From positions 2,563,149-2,627,148 of the forward strand of contig NZ_KB849179.1 in NCBI RefSeq assembly GCF_000367945.1: DNA of 64,000 nt, written 5' to 3'. Of this stretch, positions 17,097 through 26,398 are shown one piece after another. A program made the translations under genes and the position numbers. This DNA is from Acinetobacter proteolyticus (GTDB lineage: Bacteria; Pseudomonadota; Gammaproteobacteria; Pseudomonadales; Moraxellaceae). Each line of letters begins with the position of its first letter. Position 1 is the stretch's first letter. The notes beneath the pieces were generated by a model. It did not search any database. It was not told the origin of the DNA and saw only the letters and a program-made list of their open reading frames with translations.

Positions 17097-20000
17097 ATGA
17101 AACGTATGTTGATTAATGCAACCCACGCCGAAGAAGTTCGCGTTGCACTTATCACTGGTAATCGTCTTTACGATTTCGATTTAGAAAATCGTACACGCGA
17201 ACAAAAAAAATCAAATATTTATAAAGGTCATGTCACTCGCGTTGAACCGTCTTTAGAAGCGGTTTTCGTTGAGTACGGCGCACAGCGCCAAGGCTTTTTG
17301 TCTATGCGAGAAATTGCCAACTCGTATTTCAAAGCTGACCCTCGTCAAACTTCAAATATTCGTGAACTCATTACTGAAGGCACTGAATTACTGGTTCAAG
17401 TTGAAAAAGAAGAGCGTGGCAACAAAGGTGCTGCCCTTTCTACCTTTATTTCGCTGGCAGGTCGCTACTTAGTACTTATGCCAAACAATCCGAAAGGTGG
17501 CGGTATCAGCCGTCAAATTTCAGGTTCAGTGCGTGAAGAACTGAAAGAGATTTTAGCCTCTTTAAATGTACCACGTGGCATGAGCGTGATTGTTCGTACT
17601 GCGGGGATTGGCCGTACTCAAGAAGAGTTACAACTCGACTTGCAACACTTACTTGACCTTTGGGCACAAATCCAAGGTTCAGCAAGCTCTGGTCCATCAC
17701 CTATGTTGGTGCATCAAGAAGCGGGTGTGGTGACACGTGCAATCCGTGATTATTTACGTGATGACGTTGCTGAAATCCTGATTGATAGTGAGCAAGCCTA
17801 TAACGAAGCCTATAACTTCGTAAAAGCAGTGATGCCACGTCAGTTAGACAAACTAAAAACCTATACCTTGAATGAGCCGTTATTCGCTCATTTTGGGATT
17901 GAAAGCCAGATCCAAACGGCTTATGAACGTGAAGTAAAACTTCCTTCTGGCGGTTCAATCGTCATTGACCAAACTGAAGCTTTGGTTTCAATCGATATTA
18001 ACTCGGCGAAATCAACCCGCGGTCATGATGTTGAAGAAACGGCTTTAAATACCAACTTGGAAGCAGCTGAAGAAATCGCACGTCAACTGCGTTTACGCGA
18101 TATCGGTGGTCTCGTTGTGATCGATTTCATCGACATGACCAAAGACCGTAACCAGCGTATGGTGGAAGCGAAATTACGTGAAGCAACGCAAAGCGACCGC
18201 GCACGTATCCAGTTCGGTCAACTGTCACGTTTTGGTCTGATGGAAATGAGCCGTCAGCGTTTACGCCCATCTTTGGAAGAAGCGACAGGTTACGTTTGCC
18301 CACGCTGTCATGGTACAGGTATGGTGCGTGACTTACGTTCACTGTCACTTTCAATTATGCGTAAGGTTGAAGAAATTGCTTTACGTGAACGTCAAGGTGA
18401 AGTTCAAGTCGAAGTCCCTGTGGAAATTGCGGCATTCTTATTGAATGAAAAGCGTCACAGCCTAGTTTACTTAGAGCAAACTTCAAATGTACGTGTGACC
18501 GTATTGCCTCACCCGCACTTGGAAACACCACATTACCAAATCCAGTTTAATCCAGATGGTTTTGCACCTTCTAGCTACGAACGTACTGAAGCAACCCGTT
18601 CTAGCGAAAAAGAACTGGGCTATGAATCTTCAGACTGGCATTTGGAAGATGCAGAGCATCACCATGCACCTGCTGCACAAAATCAAGCTGCTGCACCACA
18701 GAAGAAAGCTGCTCAGCAACAGGCTGCGCAAGCCAAACAAAACCAAGCAAGCACGCAAAAGTCAGCAAGTCCTTGCGCTTGGTTAGAGAACTTATTTGTT
18801 CAAAAACAAGCACAAACCACGGACCAATCACGTTCTGCACAAAATGCAGCAGCAGCGATTGAGCAAATGGTCAACAATGGCGCAGTAAGCCGTGGTCAGT
18901 TTGGTCAAGTCAACGTACCTGTTGTGACTGAAACTGCTGCACCTGCCGCAGCAAACAATGCCTATATTTCACAAAATCCTGTGAAACAAGAAGCACGTGA
19001 AACTTTTGAAAAAGACGAGAAATCACATCGTCCAAATCAAAACCAGAAGAAGCGCAAGCACAAAGAGCAACGTGAACAACACGCACATGCACATGAACAA
19101 CAAAATCAAGTGCATGAAGAAGTGGTTCAACTGTCACGTCAAGAACAGCGCCAAGAGCAGCGTGAGTTAAAGCGTCAACAAAAACGCCAACAACCGCAAG
19201 AGTCTCAAAACCAGCAACAGCATCATGATGCTCAAGGCAATGATTCTGCGCCGTTACCACGTCGTGACCGTAACCAGCAACGTCCAAATCGCCCAAATCG
19301 TCATCGCGACCAAAGCGTATTGAATGAAACTCCTGTGGCTGCGCCTGAAGCTGTCGCAAATCCACAACAAGTCAAAGTGGATGTGGTTGATGCACCTCGT
19401 AGCAAACCAATGAACACTGCACTTGTTGTGAATATTGATCAAGGCCAAAGTGAAATTGTGGCGCTGAATCCGCAACAGACCAATGCGCCAATTGCAAAAG
19501 CAGAAGTTGCGCCTGCTGTGGTCGAAAAAGCTGAGAAAAAACCTGTAGCTCAAGCAGAACCAGTGGTTGCGAAAGAAGCACCTGCTGCTGTGGTAGAAGA
19601 GACAGCTCAAGCACCGGTGAAACGTGCCAGCAATGACCCACGTTCACGTCGCCGTCAACGTGGTCATCAATCAGCTCAGAAAGCAGTTGTTGTACCAAAA
19701 ATTGCACCATCGCAAATTCCAGCGTTGGGTCAATACACCTTGGGTAGCTTGATTCGTCATGTTTACGGTGAAGATTGCACCATTTTGATTGAGCAATTTG
19801 GTTTGATCACTACGTTTAACCGTGCCCTACAAAAGTTTGCTGAGCAATATGCAAGCTCTTTAGTGGTAGAAACAGTAGTTGAGGAAGAAAAGCGTCCTGT
19901 AACACGTGATGCTGAGCTTCCAAGTCAAAAGCCGACTGAAGAAGCTGAACCTGCGCCAGTGTTAGCATTAACACCACCTGAAGCTGCGGCTATTCGTGTT

Positions 20001-20444
20001 GCCAATGATCCGCGTGAACGTCGTCGTTTGGCTAAACTTGCTGCGGAACAAGCGAAAGAAGCACATATTGCATCGACTGCTACTCCAGCACCTGTTGAAA
20101 ACACTGAAACGAAAGAAGAAGTGAAACAAGCAGATGTTGCGGTTGTCACAGAAGAAGTAGCCCCTGCACCTGAGCAACAACCTTTAGAACTTGCCAGTGC
20201 AGAGGCTGCAACCGAAGTTGCACCCGTTGAGGTTGAAGCAGTTGAACCAGCGGTGACTGCTGAAACTGTGACCGAGACTGTTGCAGAAGTTGCTGTGCCT
20301 GCTCAAGCTGTTGAAAAAGCAGAGCAAAAGCCAGCAGCAACAGAGGCGGAACTAGAAGATGAAGCAGCGAAAGCGGAAAAAGAGAAATCTAGCCGCCCTC
20401 GTCGTCCGCGTGGCCGTCCACCTAAAAAAGCCACAGCTGAGTGA
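17097..20444 (+). CDS. rne: ribonuclease E
   Basis: 1115 residues from the ATG at 17097 ('[19 protein letters not shown]'); 30 codons further upstream in frame are not family-like. An S1 domain ('[24 protein letters not shown]'), 5'-sensor and DNase I-like domain ('[16 protein letters not shown]', '[11 protein letters not shown]') make up the catalytic half. The zinc-link C401-P-R-C404 joins subunits of the tetramer. After about residue 510 the chain is low-complexity, rich in Gln, Ala, Glu and Arg, as expected for the disordered degradosome scaffold. Sub-patches such as '[12 protein letters not shown]' are arginine-rich RNA-binding candidates. RNase E starts mRNA decay and matures rRNA and tRNA. 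Confidence 0.97.
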   Translation: MKRMLINATHAEEVRVALITGNRLYDFDLENRTREQKKSNIYKGHVTRVEPSLEAVFVEYGAQRQGFLSMREIANSYFKADPRQTSNIRELITEGTELLVQVEKEERGNKGAALSTFISLAGRYLVLMPNNPKGGGISRQISGSVREELKEILASLNVPRGMSVIVRTAGIGRTQEELQLDLQHLLDLWAQIQGSASSGPSPMLVHQEAGVVTRAIRDYLRDDVAEILIDSEQAYNEAYNFVKAVMPRQLDKLKTYTLNEPLFAHFGIESQIQTAYEREVKLPSGGSIVIDQTEALVSIDINSAKSTRGHDVEETALNTNLEAAEEIARQLRLRDIGGLVVIDFIDMTKDRNQRMVEAKLREATQSDRARIQFGQLSRFGLMEMSRQRLRPSLEEATGYVCPRCHGTGMVRDLRSLSLSIMRKVEEIALRERQGEVQVEVPVEIAAFLLNEKRHSLVYLEQTSNVRVTVLPHPHLETPHYQIQFNPDGFAPSSYERTEATRSSEKELGYESSDWHLEDAEHHHAPAAQNQAAAPQKKAAQQQAAQAKQNQASTQKSASPCAWLENLFVQKQAQTTDQSRSAQNAAAAIEQMVNNGAVSRGQFGQVNVPVVTETAAPAAANNAYISQNPVKQEARETFEKDEKSHRPNQNQKKRKHKEQREQHAHAHEQQNQVHEEVVQLSRQEQRQEQRELKRQQKRQQPQESQNQQQHHDAQGNDSAPLPRRDRNQQRPNRPNRHRDQSVLNETPVAAPEAVANPQQVKVDVVDAPRSKPMNTALVVNIDQGQSEIVALNPQQTNAPIAKAEVAPAVVEKAEKKPVAQAEPVVAKEAPAAVVEETAQAPVKRASNDPRSRRRQRGHQSAQKAVVVPKIAPSQIPALGQYTLGSLIRHVYGEDCTILIEQFGLITTFNRALQKFAEQYASSLVVETVVEEEKRPVTRDAELPSQKPTEEAEPAPVLALTPPEAAAIRVANDPRERRRLAKLAAEQAKEAHIASTATPAPVENTETKEEVKQADVAVVTEEVAPAPEQQPLELASAEAATEVAPVEVEAVEPAVTAETVTETVAEVAVPAQAVEKAEQKPAATEAELEDEAAKAEKEKSSRPRRPRGRPPKKATAE

Positions 20445-20474
20445 GTAATTTGCTAAATTGCACTCAATAAGGCG

Positions 20475-20506
20475 AAGCCTAGTCATTCCGATGACTAGGC
20501 TTTTTT
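20475..20506 (+). terminator. intrinsic terminator after rne
   Basis: AAGCCTAGTCAT (20475-20486), loop TCCG, ATGACTAGGCTT (20491-20502) and a T-run make a 12-bp stem terminator 30 bases after the rne stop. Confidence 0.93.
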
Positions 20507-20640
20507 GTTATTTTGTCAAAATTAGGTTGATTGCTCTAGGCACTTACCATTACAAATCAGCATCAACAACAATGGTGTGAATGGTTGTGTTCTAACGGAT
20601 AGCCATTTCTTGGATTGATCGAAAAATAAACAGGATTGAT

Positions 20641-22482
20641 ATGAGCCAAACTACGCAGACCGATATTATTACTCTTGGTGATGTTGCTACTCGACTTCCA
20701 AACTTCATCACTAAAGTCCCTCATATCCTCAATGGTCTTAAACAAGCATATTTGCGAACACCAACGTCTCCCGCGGGTTTAGGTATTGCCTTTGAAAAAG
20801 CAGTCAAGCGCAACCCTCAAGGCATTGCACTGTTATTTGAAGATCAAAGCTATAGCTACCAAGCACTTAATGAATGGGCAAACCAGATTGCGCATTACTA
20901 TTTATCGCTTGGCGCAAAAAAAGGCGATGTGATTGCAGTGATGGTTGAAAACCGTCCTGAACTGATTGCCAGCATCGTGGCTTTGGCTAAAATTGGCGTC
21001 ACGATTGCTCTCGTCAATACCTCACAGGTGGGTAAAGTCCTTGCACACAGCATCAACTTAGTCAATCCAATTGCCGTCATTGCAGGTGAGGAAGTTCGTG
21101 CCGCCATTGATGAAGCACGCCAAGATTTGAAAGTTGCTGAAGATCGTTTTCACTGGTTTGCGGATCAAGAAACCCGTAAACATGCAGGCACGGCACCACA
21201 AGGCTATGTGAATCTTGCCCAACAAATTGACCAGTTTCCAAAATTTAATCCATCGACCACCCGCACTGTGACAGGGAAAGATGGACTGTTCTATATCTAT
21301 ACGTCAGGTACAACAGGCTTACCAAAGGCCGTAATTTTCACGCATAGCCGTTGGACACTAGCATATGGCACCTATGGCCATATCCTCAATCTCGGCAAAG
21401 ATGACGTGATGTATGTGACCCTACCGCTTTACCATGCAACGGGTGTGGTGGTGTGTTGGTGTGGCGTGATTGCAGGCAGTGCAACACTTGCGGTACGTCG
21501 TAAATATTCAACCAGTGCATTCTGGAAAGATGTGCAAAAGTTCAATGCATCTGCGATTGGTTATGTCGGTGAACTGTGTCGCTATCTGATTGATGCACCT
21601 GTCACAGAACAAGATCGTGCGCATCGCGTGACCAAGATGATCGGTAATGGCATGCGTCCAAATATCTGGGGCAAATTCAAAGAGCGTTTTGGTGTCGAAG
21701 AAGTGCTTGAGCTTTATGCATCAAGCGAAGGTAATGTTGGTTTTAGCAATATCTTCAACTTTGACAATACCGTTGGCTTCTCTCCAACACCGTATGCAAT
21801 CGTTGAATTCGACAAAGAAAAGAATGAATTGGTCCGCGATAAAAAAGGTCACTGCAAGAAAGTGAAGACCGGCGAAGTGGGCTTGCTGATTGGCAAAATC
21901 ACCAGTCGCTCACCTTTCGATGGCTATACTGATCCAGAAAAGAACAAGTCGGTGATTTTGAAAGATGTGTTTACCCAAGGTGACTCCTATTTCAATACTG
22001 GTGACTTGGTTCGTGACATCGGCTTCCGCCATGCCCAGTTTGTGGATCGTTTAGGTGATACCTTCCGTTGGAAAGGTGAAAATGTTTCAACCACAGAAGT
22101 CGAAAATATGGTCTGTGAATATGAAAAGATCGTAGAAGCAGTGGTTTACGGCGTTGAAATTCCAAATACCAATGGTCGCGCTGGTATGGCCGCGATTACT
22201 TTGGTTGATGGCGCAGCACTCAATGATGCAGATTTAACCAATATGGTCAATGTATTCAAAAAATGTTTACCATCTTATGCCATTCCAGTGTTTTTGCGTG
22301 TTCAAGAGAAAGTTGAAACCACAGGTACATTTAAATATCAGAAGAATAAACTGAAAGAAGATGGCTTTAATCCAAGCAAAACCTCTGAACGTTTACTGGT
22401 TTTATTACCGGGTGCAAGCAGCTACACTGATGTAAATACAGAGATCTTTGACAATATTCAGGGCTATCAATACCGTTTCTAG
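20641..22482 (+). CDS. long-chain acyl-CoA synthetase (FATP/FadD6-like)
   Basis: 613 residues. The AMP-binding P-loop 'LFYIYTSGTTGLPKAV' (about residues 217-231) is followed by 'ELYASSEGNVGF', the adenylate-binding E-S/A-x-E-G type element, then 'YFNTGDLVRD' and 'RLGDTFRWKGENVSTTEVE'. The 'KGENVSTTEV' style motif and the N-terminus resemble the FATP/very-long-chain acyl-CoA synthetase branch rather than E. coli FadD. It activates imported fatty acids to acyl-CoA. A weak hydrophobic stretch at about residues 95-115 may hold it at the membrane. It is a single gene; a large hairpin follows its stop codon. Confidence 0.9.
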   Translation: MSQTTQTDIITLGDVATRLPNFITKVPHILNGLKQAYLRTPTSPAGLGIAFEKAVKRNPQGIALLFEDQSYSYQALNEWANQIAHYYLSLGAKKGDVIAVMVENRPELIASIVALAKIGVTIALVNTSQVGKVLAHSINLVNPIAVIAGEEVRAAIDEARQDLKVAEDRFHWFADQETRKHAGTAPQGYVNLAQQIDQFPKFNPSTTRTVTGKDGLFYIYTSGTTGLPKAVIFTHSRWTLAYGTYGHILNLGKDDVMYVTLPLYHATGVVVCWCGVIAGSATLAVRRKYSTSAFWKDVQKFNASAIGYVGELCRYLIDAPVTEQDRAHRVTKMIGNGMRPNIWGKFKERFGVEEVLELYASSEGNVGFSNIFNFDNTVGFSPTPYAIVEFDKEKNELVRDKKGHCKKVKTGEVGLLIGKITSRSPFDGYTDPEKNKSVILKDVFTQGDSYFNTGDLVRDIGFRHAQFVDRLGDTFRWKGENVSTTEVENMVCEYEKIVEAVVYGVEIPNTNGRAGMAAITLVDGAALNDADLTNMVNVFKKCLPSYAIPVFLRVQEKVETTGTFKYQKNKLKEDGFNPSKTSERLLVLLPGASSYTDVNTEIFDNIQGYQYRF

Positions 22483-22492
22483 TTTATTTTTT

Positions 22493-22565
22493 AGCTAAAC
22501 AAGAGGAAATCGTGCTTTTTATAAACAATCATGCACATGTTTTTAAATTTCCTCTTGTGTTAGCT
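22493..22565. other. 18-bp-stem hairpin in the acyl-CoA synthetase 3' region
   Basis: AGCTAA plus ACAAGAGGAAAT (22493-22510) pair with ATTTCCTCTTGT, one bulged G, and TTAGCT (22547-22565). An inner GTGC/GCAC (22512-22515 and 22533-22536) extends the stem. It begins 10 bases after the synthetase stop. No T-run follows, so it is not a classic terminator; a 3'-end stabiliser or processing site is the likely role. Confidence 0.55.
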
Positions 22566-22655
22566 GAATAAGTTGCTAGAATACGCAACATCAAAACGAA
22601 GACGCATTTAGAACAAATTAGTTTTACTTGTGTGGCATGTTTAAATACTTGCTTA

Positions 22656-22731
22656 GGGTCGTTAGCTCAGCTGGTAGAGCAGCGGACTTTTAATCCGTTG
22701 GTCCCGCGTTCGAATCGCGGACGACCCACCA
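22656..22731 (+). tRNA. tRNA-Lys(TTT), copy 1
   Basis: 76 nt including an encoded CCA end. The acceptor arms GGGTCGT and ACGACCC pair. The D arm (GCTCAGCTGGTAGAGC) and the T arm with GTTCGAATC are canonical. The anticodon loop CTTTTAA carries TTT, reading lysine codons. Confidence 0.98.
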
Positions 22732-22746
22732 TCTAATGTTTTGAGA

Positions 22747-22838
22747 GTTTGTGAAATGTATTTTACAAACGCCTGTAAGAGGTTAAGCCACAGAAAATCA
22801 TAGATTTTCTCTTGCGCTCAGGTAAAACGTTGTTTTAC
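22747..22838 (+). other. three tandem hairpins in the tRNA-Lys spacer
   Basis: The 120-base spacer between the tRNA copies holds GTTTGTGAAA/TTTTACAAAC (22747-22770, one G-U pair), AGAAAATC/GATTTTCT (22792-22810) and GTAAAAC/GTTTTAC (22822-22838). The short loops suggest stable RNA hairpins that could guide cutting of the dicistronic tRNA precursor. Confidence 0.55.
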
Positions 22839-22851
22839 TTCTCCTCGCTCA

Positions 22852-22927
22852 GGGTCGTTAGCTCAGCTGGTAGAGCAGCGGACTTTTAATCCGTTGGTCC
22901 CGCGTTCGAATCGCGGACGACCCACCA
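22852..22927 (+). tRNA. tRNA-Lys(TTT), copy 2
   Basis: Identical over all 76 nt to copy 1, including the encoded CCA and the TTT anticodon. The common promoter is expected upstream of copy 1, and an intrinsic terminator follows seven bases after this copy. Confidence 0.98.
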
Positions 22928-22933
22928 AATTCT

Positions 22934-22966
22934 AAAAAGCCTCATCACGATTGATGAGGCTTTTTT
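22934..22966 (+). terminator. intrinsic terminator of the tRNA-Lys operon
   Basis: AAAAAGCCTCATCA (22934-22947), loop CGAT, TGATGAGGCTTTTTT (22952-22966). A 10-bp stem with a T-run. Confidence 0.93.
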
Positions 22967-23052
22967 ATTGTCTGCCCAATTTCTTTCAAAAAAATGACAG
23001 ACCTATTTGAATTGCTTTAAGCATCCATGCTTAAAGCATCACAAGCATTGAA

Positions 23053-24207
23053 TTATAAAAATTTCTCTAACACCGAGTTTAAAAAGATATGTCCCTGTTC
23101 AGTACAGGCAATTCGACGCTCATCGGTAATAAGGAGTCTTTTCTCACGCAACTGATGCAATGTCTCATTCAAATCCTCTAACGCGAGTCCTGTGCGCAGA
23201 GTATAAGTGTCAGCAGCCACACCTTGATTTAAACGCAAGGCATTCATCATAAATTCAAAAGGTAATTCCTCTGCCTCAATCCGCTTCATTTGCACATGTT
23301 CAGCAGGTACTTTAGCTAAATAGTCTTTTGGCAAACGGGTTTTCTGAAAACGATAGACTCCATCAGGTCGAGTGACTTTGCCATGTGCACCTGCACCAAT
23401 CGCCAGATAATCACCAAATTGCCAATAATTTAAGTTATGTGCAGATGGTTTTTCTTTACGCCATGCGGAAACTTCATAATTCACATAACCATTGGCGATC
23501 AGATAGGCTTCACCTTTTTCTTGAATATGTTCTAGCACTTCGTCTTGCGGTAATACCGGCTGAGTGCGGAAGAAAACCGTATTGGGTTCAATGGTCAGTT
23601 GGTACCAACTAATATGCGTTGCACCCTGCTCCACAGCCAATCTCAGGTCGGTTAAGGCCTGTTGCTCAGTCTGTTGGGGTAAACCATGCATCAGATCGAC
23701 ATTCACACGCTCAAAGCCTGCCTGACGCGCCTGCTGAATTGCATCCAATGCATTATTGGCTGAATGAATCCGACCAAGTCGCTGTAAGTGTTCAGGATCA
23801 AAACTTTGTACACCGAGTGATAAACGATTAATCCCCACCGCCAGATAATCGGCAAATGGATCATGCTCAACTGTCCCAGGATTGGCTTCCAGTGTAATTT
23901 CACAGCCGGCTTCAAAGTCTAAACGTGCTTTGAGTTGATCAAATAGCCATTGATAACCTTGTGCAGAAATCAGTGACGGCGTCCCTCCCCCAATAAACAC
24001 GCTATGAATCGATCGGCCTTGCGCCATTTCAACCTGCGTCTCAAAGTCAGCCACCAATGCCGCAAGATATTGCTGTTCCAAATCCAGTGACAACTCCCCA
24101 TTAGGAACAGCATGCGAGTTAAAGTCACAATAAGGACATTTACGTACACACCACGGCATATGGATATACAAAGACAGTGGAATATTTGCTGGATTTAACG
24201 GACTCAA
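23053..24207 (-). CDS. hemW: radical SAM haem chaperone HemW
   Basis: 384 residues. The radical SAM cluster motif is C20-x3-C24-x2-C27 in 'HMPWCVRKCPYCDF', followed by the F of the HemW-type C-x3-C-x2-C-F motif. 'SVFIGGGTPSLIS' is the GGE-like SAM site, and 'RLSLGVQSFDPEHLQRLGR' with 'VNVDLMHGLPQQT' are conserved in the family. HemW binds haem and delivers it to membrane proteins; it was earlier misnamed as a coproporphyrinogen oxidase. The C-terminal HemN_C helix-rich region is present. It is a single gene here; hemH and a haem catalase are elsewhere in the window. Confidence 0.93.
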   Translation of the reverse strand: MSPLNPANIPLSLYIHMPWCVRKCPYCDFNSHAVPNGELSLDLEQQYLAALVADFETQVEMAQGRSIHSVFIGGGTPSLISAQGYQWLFDQLKARLDFEAGCEITLEANPGTVEHDPFADYLAVGINRLSLGVQSFDPEHLQRLGRIHSANNALDAIQQARQAGFERVNVDLMHGLPQQTEQQALTDLRLAVEQGATHISWYQLTIEPNTVFFRTQPVLPQDEVLEHIQEKGEAYLIANGYVNYEVSAWRKEKPSAHNLNYWQFGDYLAIGAGAHGKVTRPDGVYRFQKTRLPKDYLAKVPAEHVQMKRIEAEELPFEFMMNALRLNQGVAADTYTLRTGLALEDLNETLHQLREKRLLITDERRIACTEQGHIFLNSVLEKFL

Positions 24208-24346
24208 AATACAAGCTCAATGACAGAACCTGACTATTTTAACATGACTCGACTCGGGACGGTTGCAGCTTCAATACGGCATACAGCTTATCATCCCCAG
24301 TGTATTCAGTTAGACTGAAAGCATAAACAACAATTAGACCGATAAT

Positions 24347-24808
24347 ATGATGAAAATTTCCAGCCAATTGCTGTTTATTCTGCCCCTAGCTTTAGGGATT
24401 GGAATTGCAATGGCCTTTCAAACGGCAATCAATGCACAACTCCGAGAGTATCTGAACTCGCCACTACAAGCTGCCTTACTTTCCTTTTGTATTGGAACGA
24501 TTATTCTAGCCCTGTTGGTTTATTTCCAAGGTGTAGACAAACCGAGTTTAACCGAACTCTCCCAAATTCCATGGTTTCTCTGGTTAGGGGGATGCCTTGG
24601 GGTTTATGCAATCAGTATGAGCATTTATACTGCACCTAAACTTGGATTTTTGACTTTCTCAGGTTTAGTGATTTTCGGGCAACTGGTCATTTCAATGTTG
24701 ATTGATCACTTTGGCTGGTTAGGTACAGAAAAAACACCGATTAACTGGCAACGACTACTCGGTAGTATTGTGATTTTTATTGGTGTGCTGTTCACACTAC
24801 AACGCTAA
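24347..24808 (+). CDS. small DMT-superfamily membrane protein (DUF606/YdcZ-like)
   Basis: 153 residues with about five hydrophobic helices and no signal peptide cleavage site. The phrase 'GIGIAMAFQTAINAQLREYLNSPLQAALLSFCIGTIILALL' matches the YdcZ/DUF606 branch of drug/metabolite transporters, which contain one five-helix repeat instead of two and probably work as dimers. The substrate is unknown. There are two adjacent ATG codons at the start. abeM follows on the same strand after 30 bases, so it may share a transcript. Confidence 0.8.
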   Translation: MMKISSQLLFILPLALGIGIAMAFQTAINAQLREYLNSPLQAALLSFCIGTIILALLVYFQGVDKPSLTELSQIPWFLWLGGCLGVYAISMSIYTAPKLGFLTFSGLVIFGQLVISMLIDHFGWLGTEKTPINWQRLLGSIVIFIGVLFTLQR

Positions 24809-24838
24809 TTCTCCCTCATTTTAATAAGAGTAATTTTT

Positions 24839-26200
24839 GTGTCCCATGCCACAACCAAGCGGTTTGAACTTAAACAGCTATTTCATTTGATGTTTCCGAT
24901 CCTGATCACCCAGTTTGCACAAGCTGGATTAGGTTTAATTGACACGATTATGGCAGGGCACTTGTCTGCCACTGATTTGGCTGCGATTGCCGTGGGTGTC
25001 GGTCTATGGATTCCTGTCATGCTGCTCTTTGCAGGGATTATGCTGGCAACAACACCGTTGGTGGCTGAGGCGCGTGGTGCAAGAACCCCTGAAAAAATTC
25101 CAACCATTGCCCGCCAATCTCTATGGGTTGCGGTGATTCTTGGTGTTGTTGCCATGTTGATTCTGCAAGGTATGCCCATGTTTCTGCCCCTGTTTGGCGT
25201 GCCTGAAAGCTTAATCCCCAAAGCAAGCCTGTTCTTACATGCGATTGGTTTTGGTATGCCTGCAGTCATGATGTATGCGGCACTACGCAGTTATTCTGAA
25301 GCCTTGGGGCATCCACGCCCTGTCACAGCCATTAGTTTGATTGCCTTATTGGTACTGATTCCGCTGAACTTTATCTTTATGTATGGTTTTGGGCCAATTC
25401 CAGCATTAGGCAGCGCAGGTTGTGGTTTTGCAACGGCGATCTTGCAATGGCTGATGTTTATCACTTTGGCGATTTATATTTCCAAAGCCAAAGCCTATAA
25501 ACAGGCACCGATCTTCACTACGTGGGAAAAACTTGATCCAGTGTGGATTAAACGCATTTTAAAACTGGGTTTACCGATTGGTCTGGCGGTATTCTTTGAG
25601 GTCAGTATTTTCAGTACTGGGGCGATTGTACTGGGTCCGCTCGGCGAAAATGCCATTGCAGCCCATCAGATTGCAATTTCGGTTACTTCACAGCTATTTA
25701 TGATTCCGCTGTCCTTAGCCATTGCCCTGACGATTCGTGTTGGCATGTATTACGGCGAACAAAACTGGCATGCGATGCGTCAAGTACAAATCGTGGGATT
25801 GATCACGGCCACGATCTTTGCTGGCTTGACCATGACCTTGATTGTACTTGCACGTCCCTATATCGTGGCGATCTATACCACGGATATCAATGTCATTCCT
25901 GTGGCAATGTACCTGCTTTGGTTCGCGATGGCTTATCAGTTGATGGATGCTTGGCAAGTCAGTGCCGCAGGTTGCTTACGCGGCATGCAGGACACTCAAG
26001 CGCCAATGTGGATCACCTTAATGGCGTATTGGGTGGTGGCCTTCCCAATCGGCCTCTACCTTGCGCGCTATACGGTTTGGGGCGCTGCGGGTGTCTGGCT
26101 CGGTCTAATTATTGGTTTAAGTATTGCCTGTGTATTGCTGATCGGCCGTTTATATTTGAACAATAAACGTTTGGCACAGCGCGTAAATCTCAATCCATAA
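24839..26200 (+). CDS. abeM: MATE-family multidrug efflux transporter AbeM
   Basis: 453 residues with about 12 hydrophobic helices. The start is GTG, with AAGAG eight to ten bases upstream. Runs such as 'ELKQLFHLMFPILITQFAQAG', 'TIMAGHLSATDLAAIAVGVGLWIPVMLL' and 'AYQLMDAWQVSAAGCLRGMQDTQAPMWI' agree closely with AbeM of Acinetobacter baumannii as I recall it, a NorM-type proton-driven exporter of quinolones, dyes and aminoglycosides. Drug range in this strain cannot be read from the sequence. A weak terminator-like stem follows at 26232-26251. Confidence 0.9.
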   Translation: MSHATTKRFELKQLFHLMFPILITQFAQAGLGLIDTIMAGHLSATDLAAIAVGVGLWIPVMLLFAGIMLATTPLVAEARGARTPEKIPTIARQSLWVAVILGVVAMLILQGMPMFLPLFGVPESLIPKASLFLHAIGFGMPAVMMYAALRSYSEALGHPRPVTAISLIALLVLIPLNFIFMYGFGPIPALGSAGCGFATAILQWLMFITLAIYISKAKAYKQAPIFTTWEKLDPVWIKRILKLGLPIGLAVFFEVSIFSTGAIVLGPLGENAIAAHQIAISVTSQLFMIPLSLAIALTIRVGMYYGEQNWHAMRQVQIVGLITATIFAGLTMTLIVLARPYIVAIYTTDINVIPVAMYLLWFAMAYQLMDAWQVSAAGCLRGMQDTQAPMWITLMAYWVVAFPIGLYLARYTVWGAAGVWLGLIIGLSIACVLLIGRLYLNNKRLAQRVNLNP

Positions 26201-26231
26201 AAATTAACTCGCATTGAGCATTATAGATTCA

Positions 26232-26256
26232 GGGCAGTACGGATACTGCTCTTGAA
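26232..26256 (+). terminator. weak terminator-like stem after abeM
   Basis: GGGCAGTA (26232-26239), loop CGGA, TACTGCTC (26244-26251) with one G-T pair, then TTGAATTT. The T-tract is broken, so termination may be partial. Confidence 0.5.
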
Positions 26257-26398
26257 TTTATGCGCTCATCGATACCGCCATTTTCTCCTCCTTCACCGCA
26301 TACTTACATCACTTAACATTTTGTTATAGGCAATTTAAGTTTTGTCGCCTATGATCAAAGCATCACGTTGAAACTGGATCACCCGAGGTCAAGTCCAT

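Noticed and set aside
19254..19610. Long antisense frames inside the rne 3' half
   Set aside because: They arise from the low-complexity Gln/Ala/Glu codons of rne and have no start signals.
22493..22565. Inverted repeat as ends of a miniature transposon
   Set aside because: No target-site duplication was seen and the interior is only 36 bases; a hairpin fits better.
22656..22927. tRNA-Lys pair as an integration site
   Set aside because: No integrase, partial tRNA copy or foreign island is adjacent.
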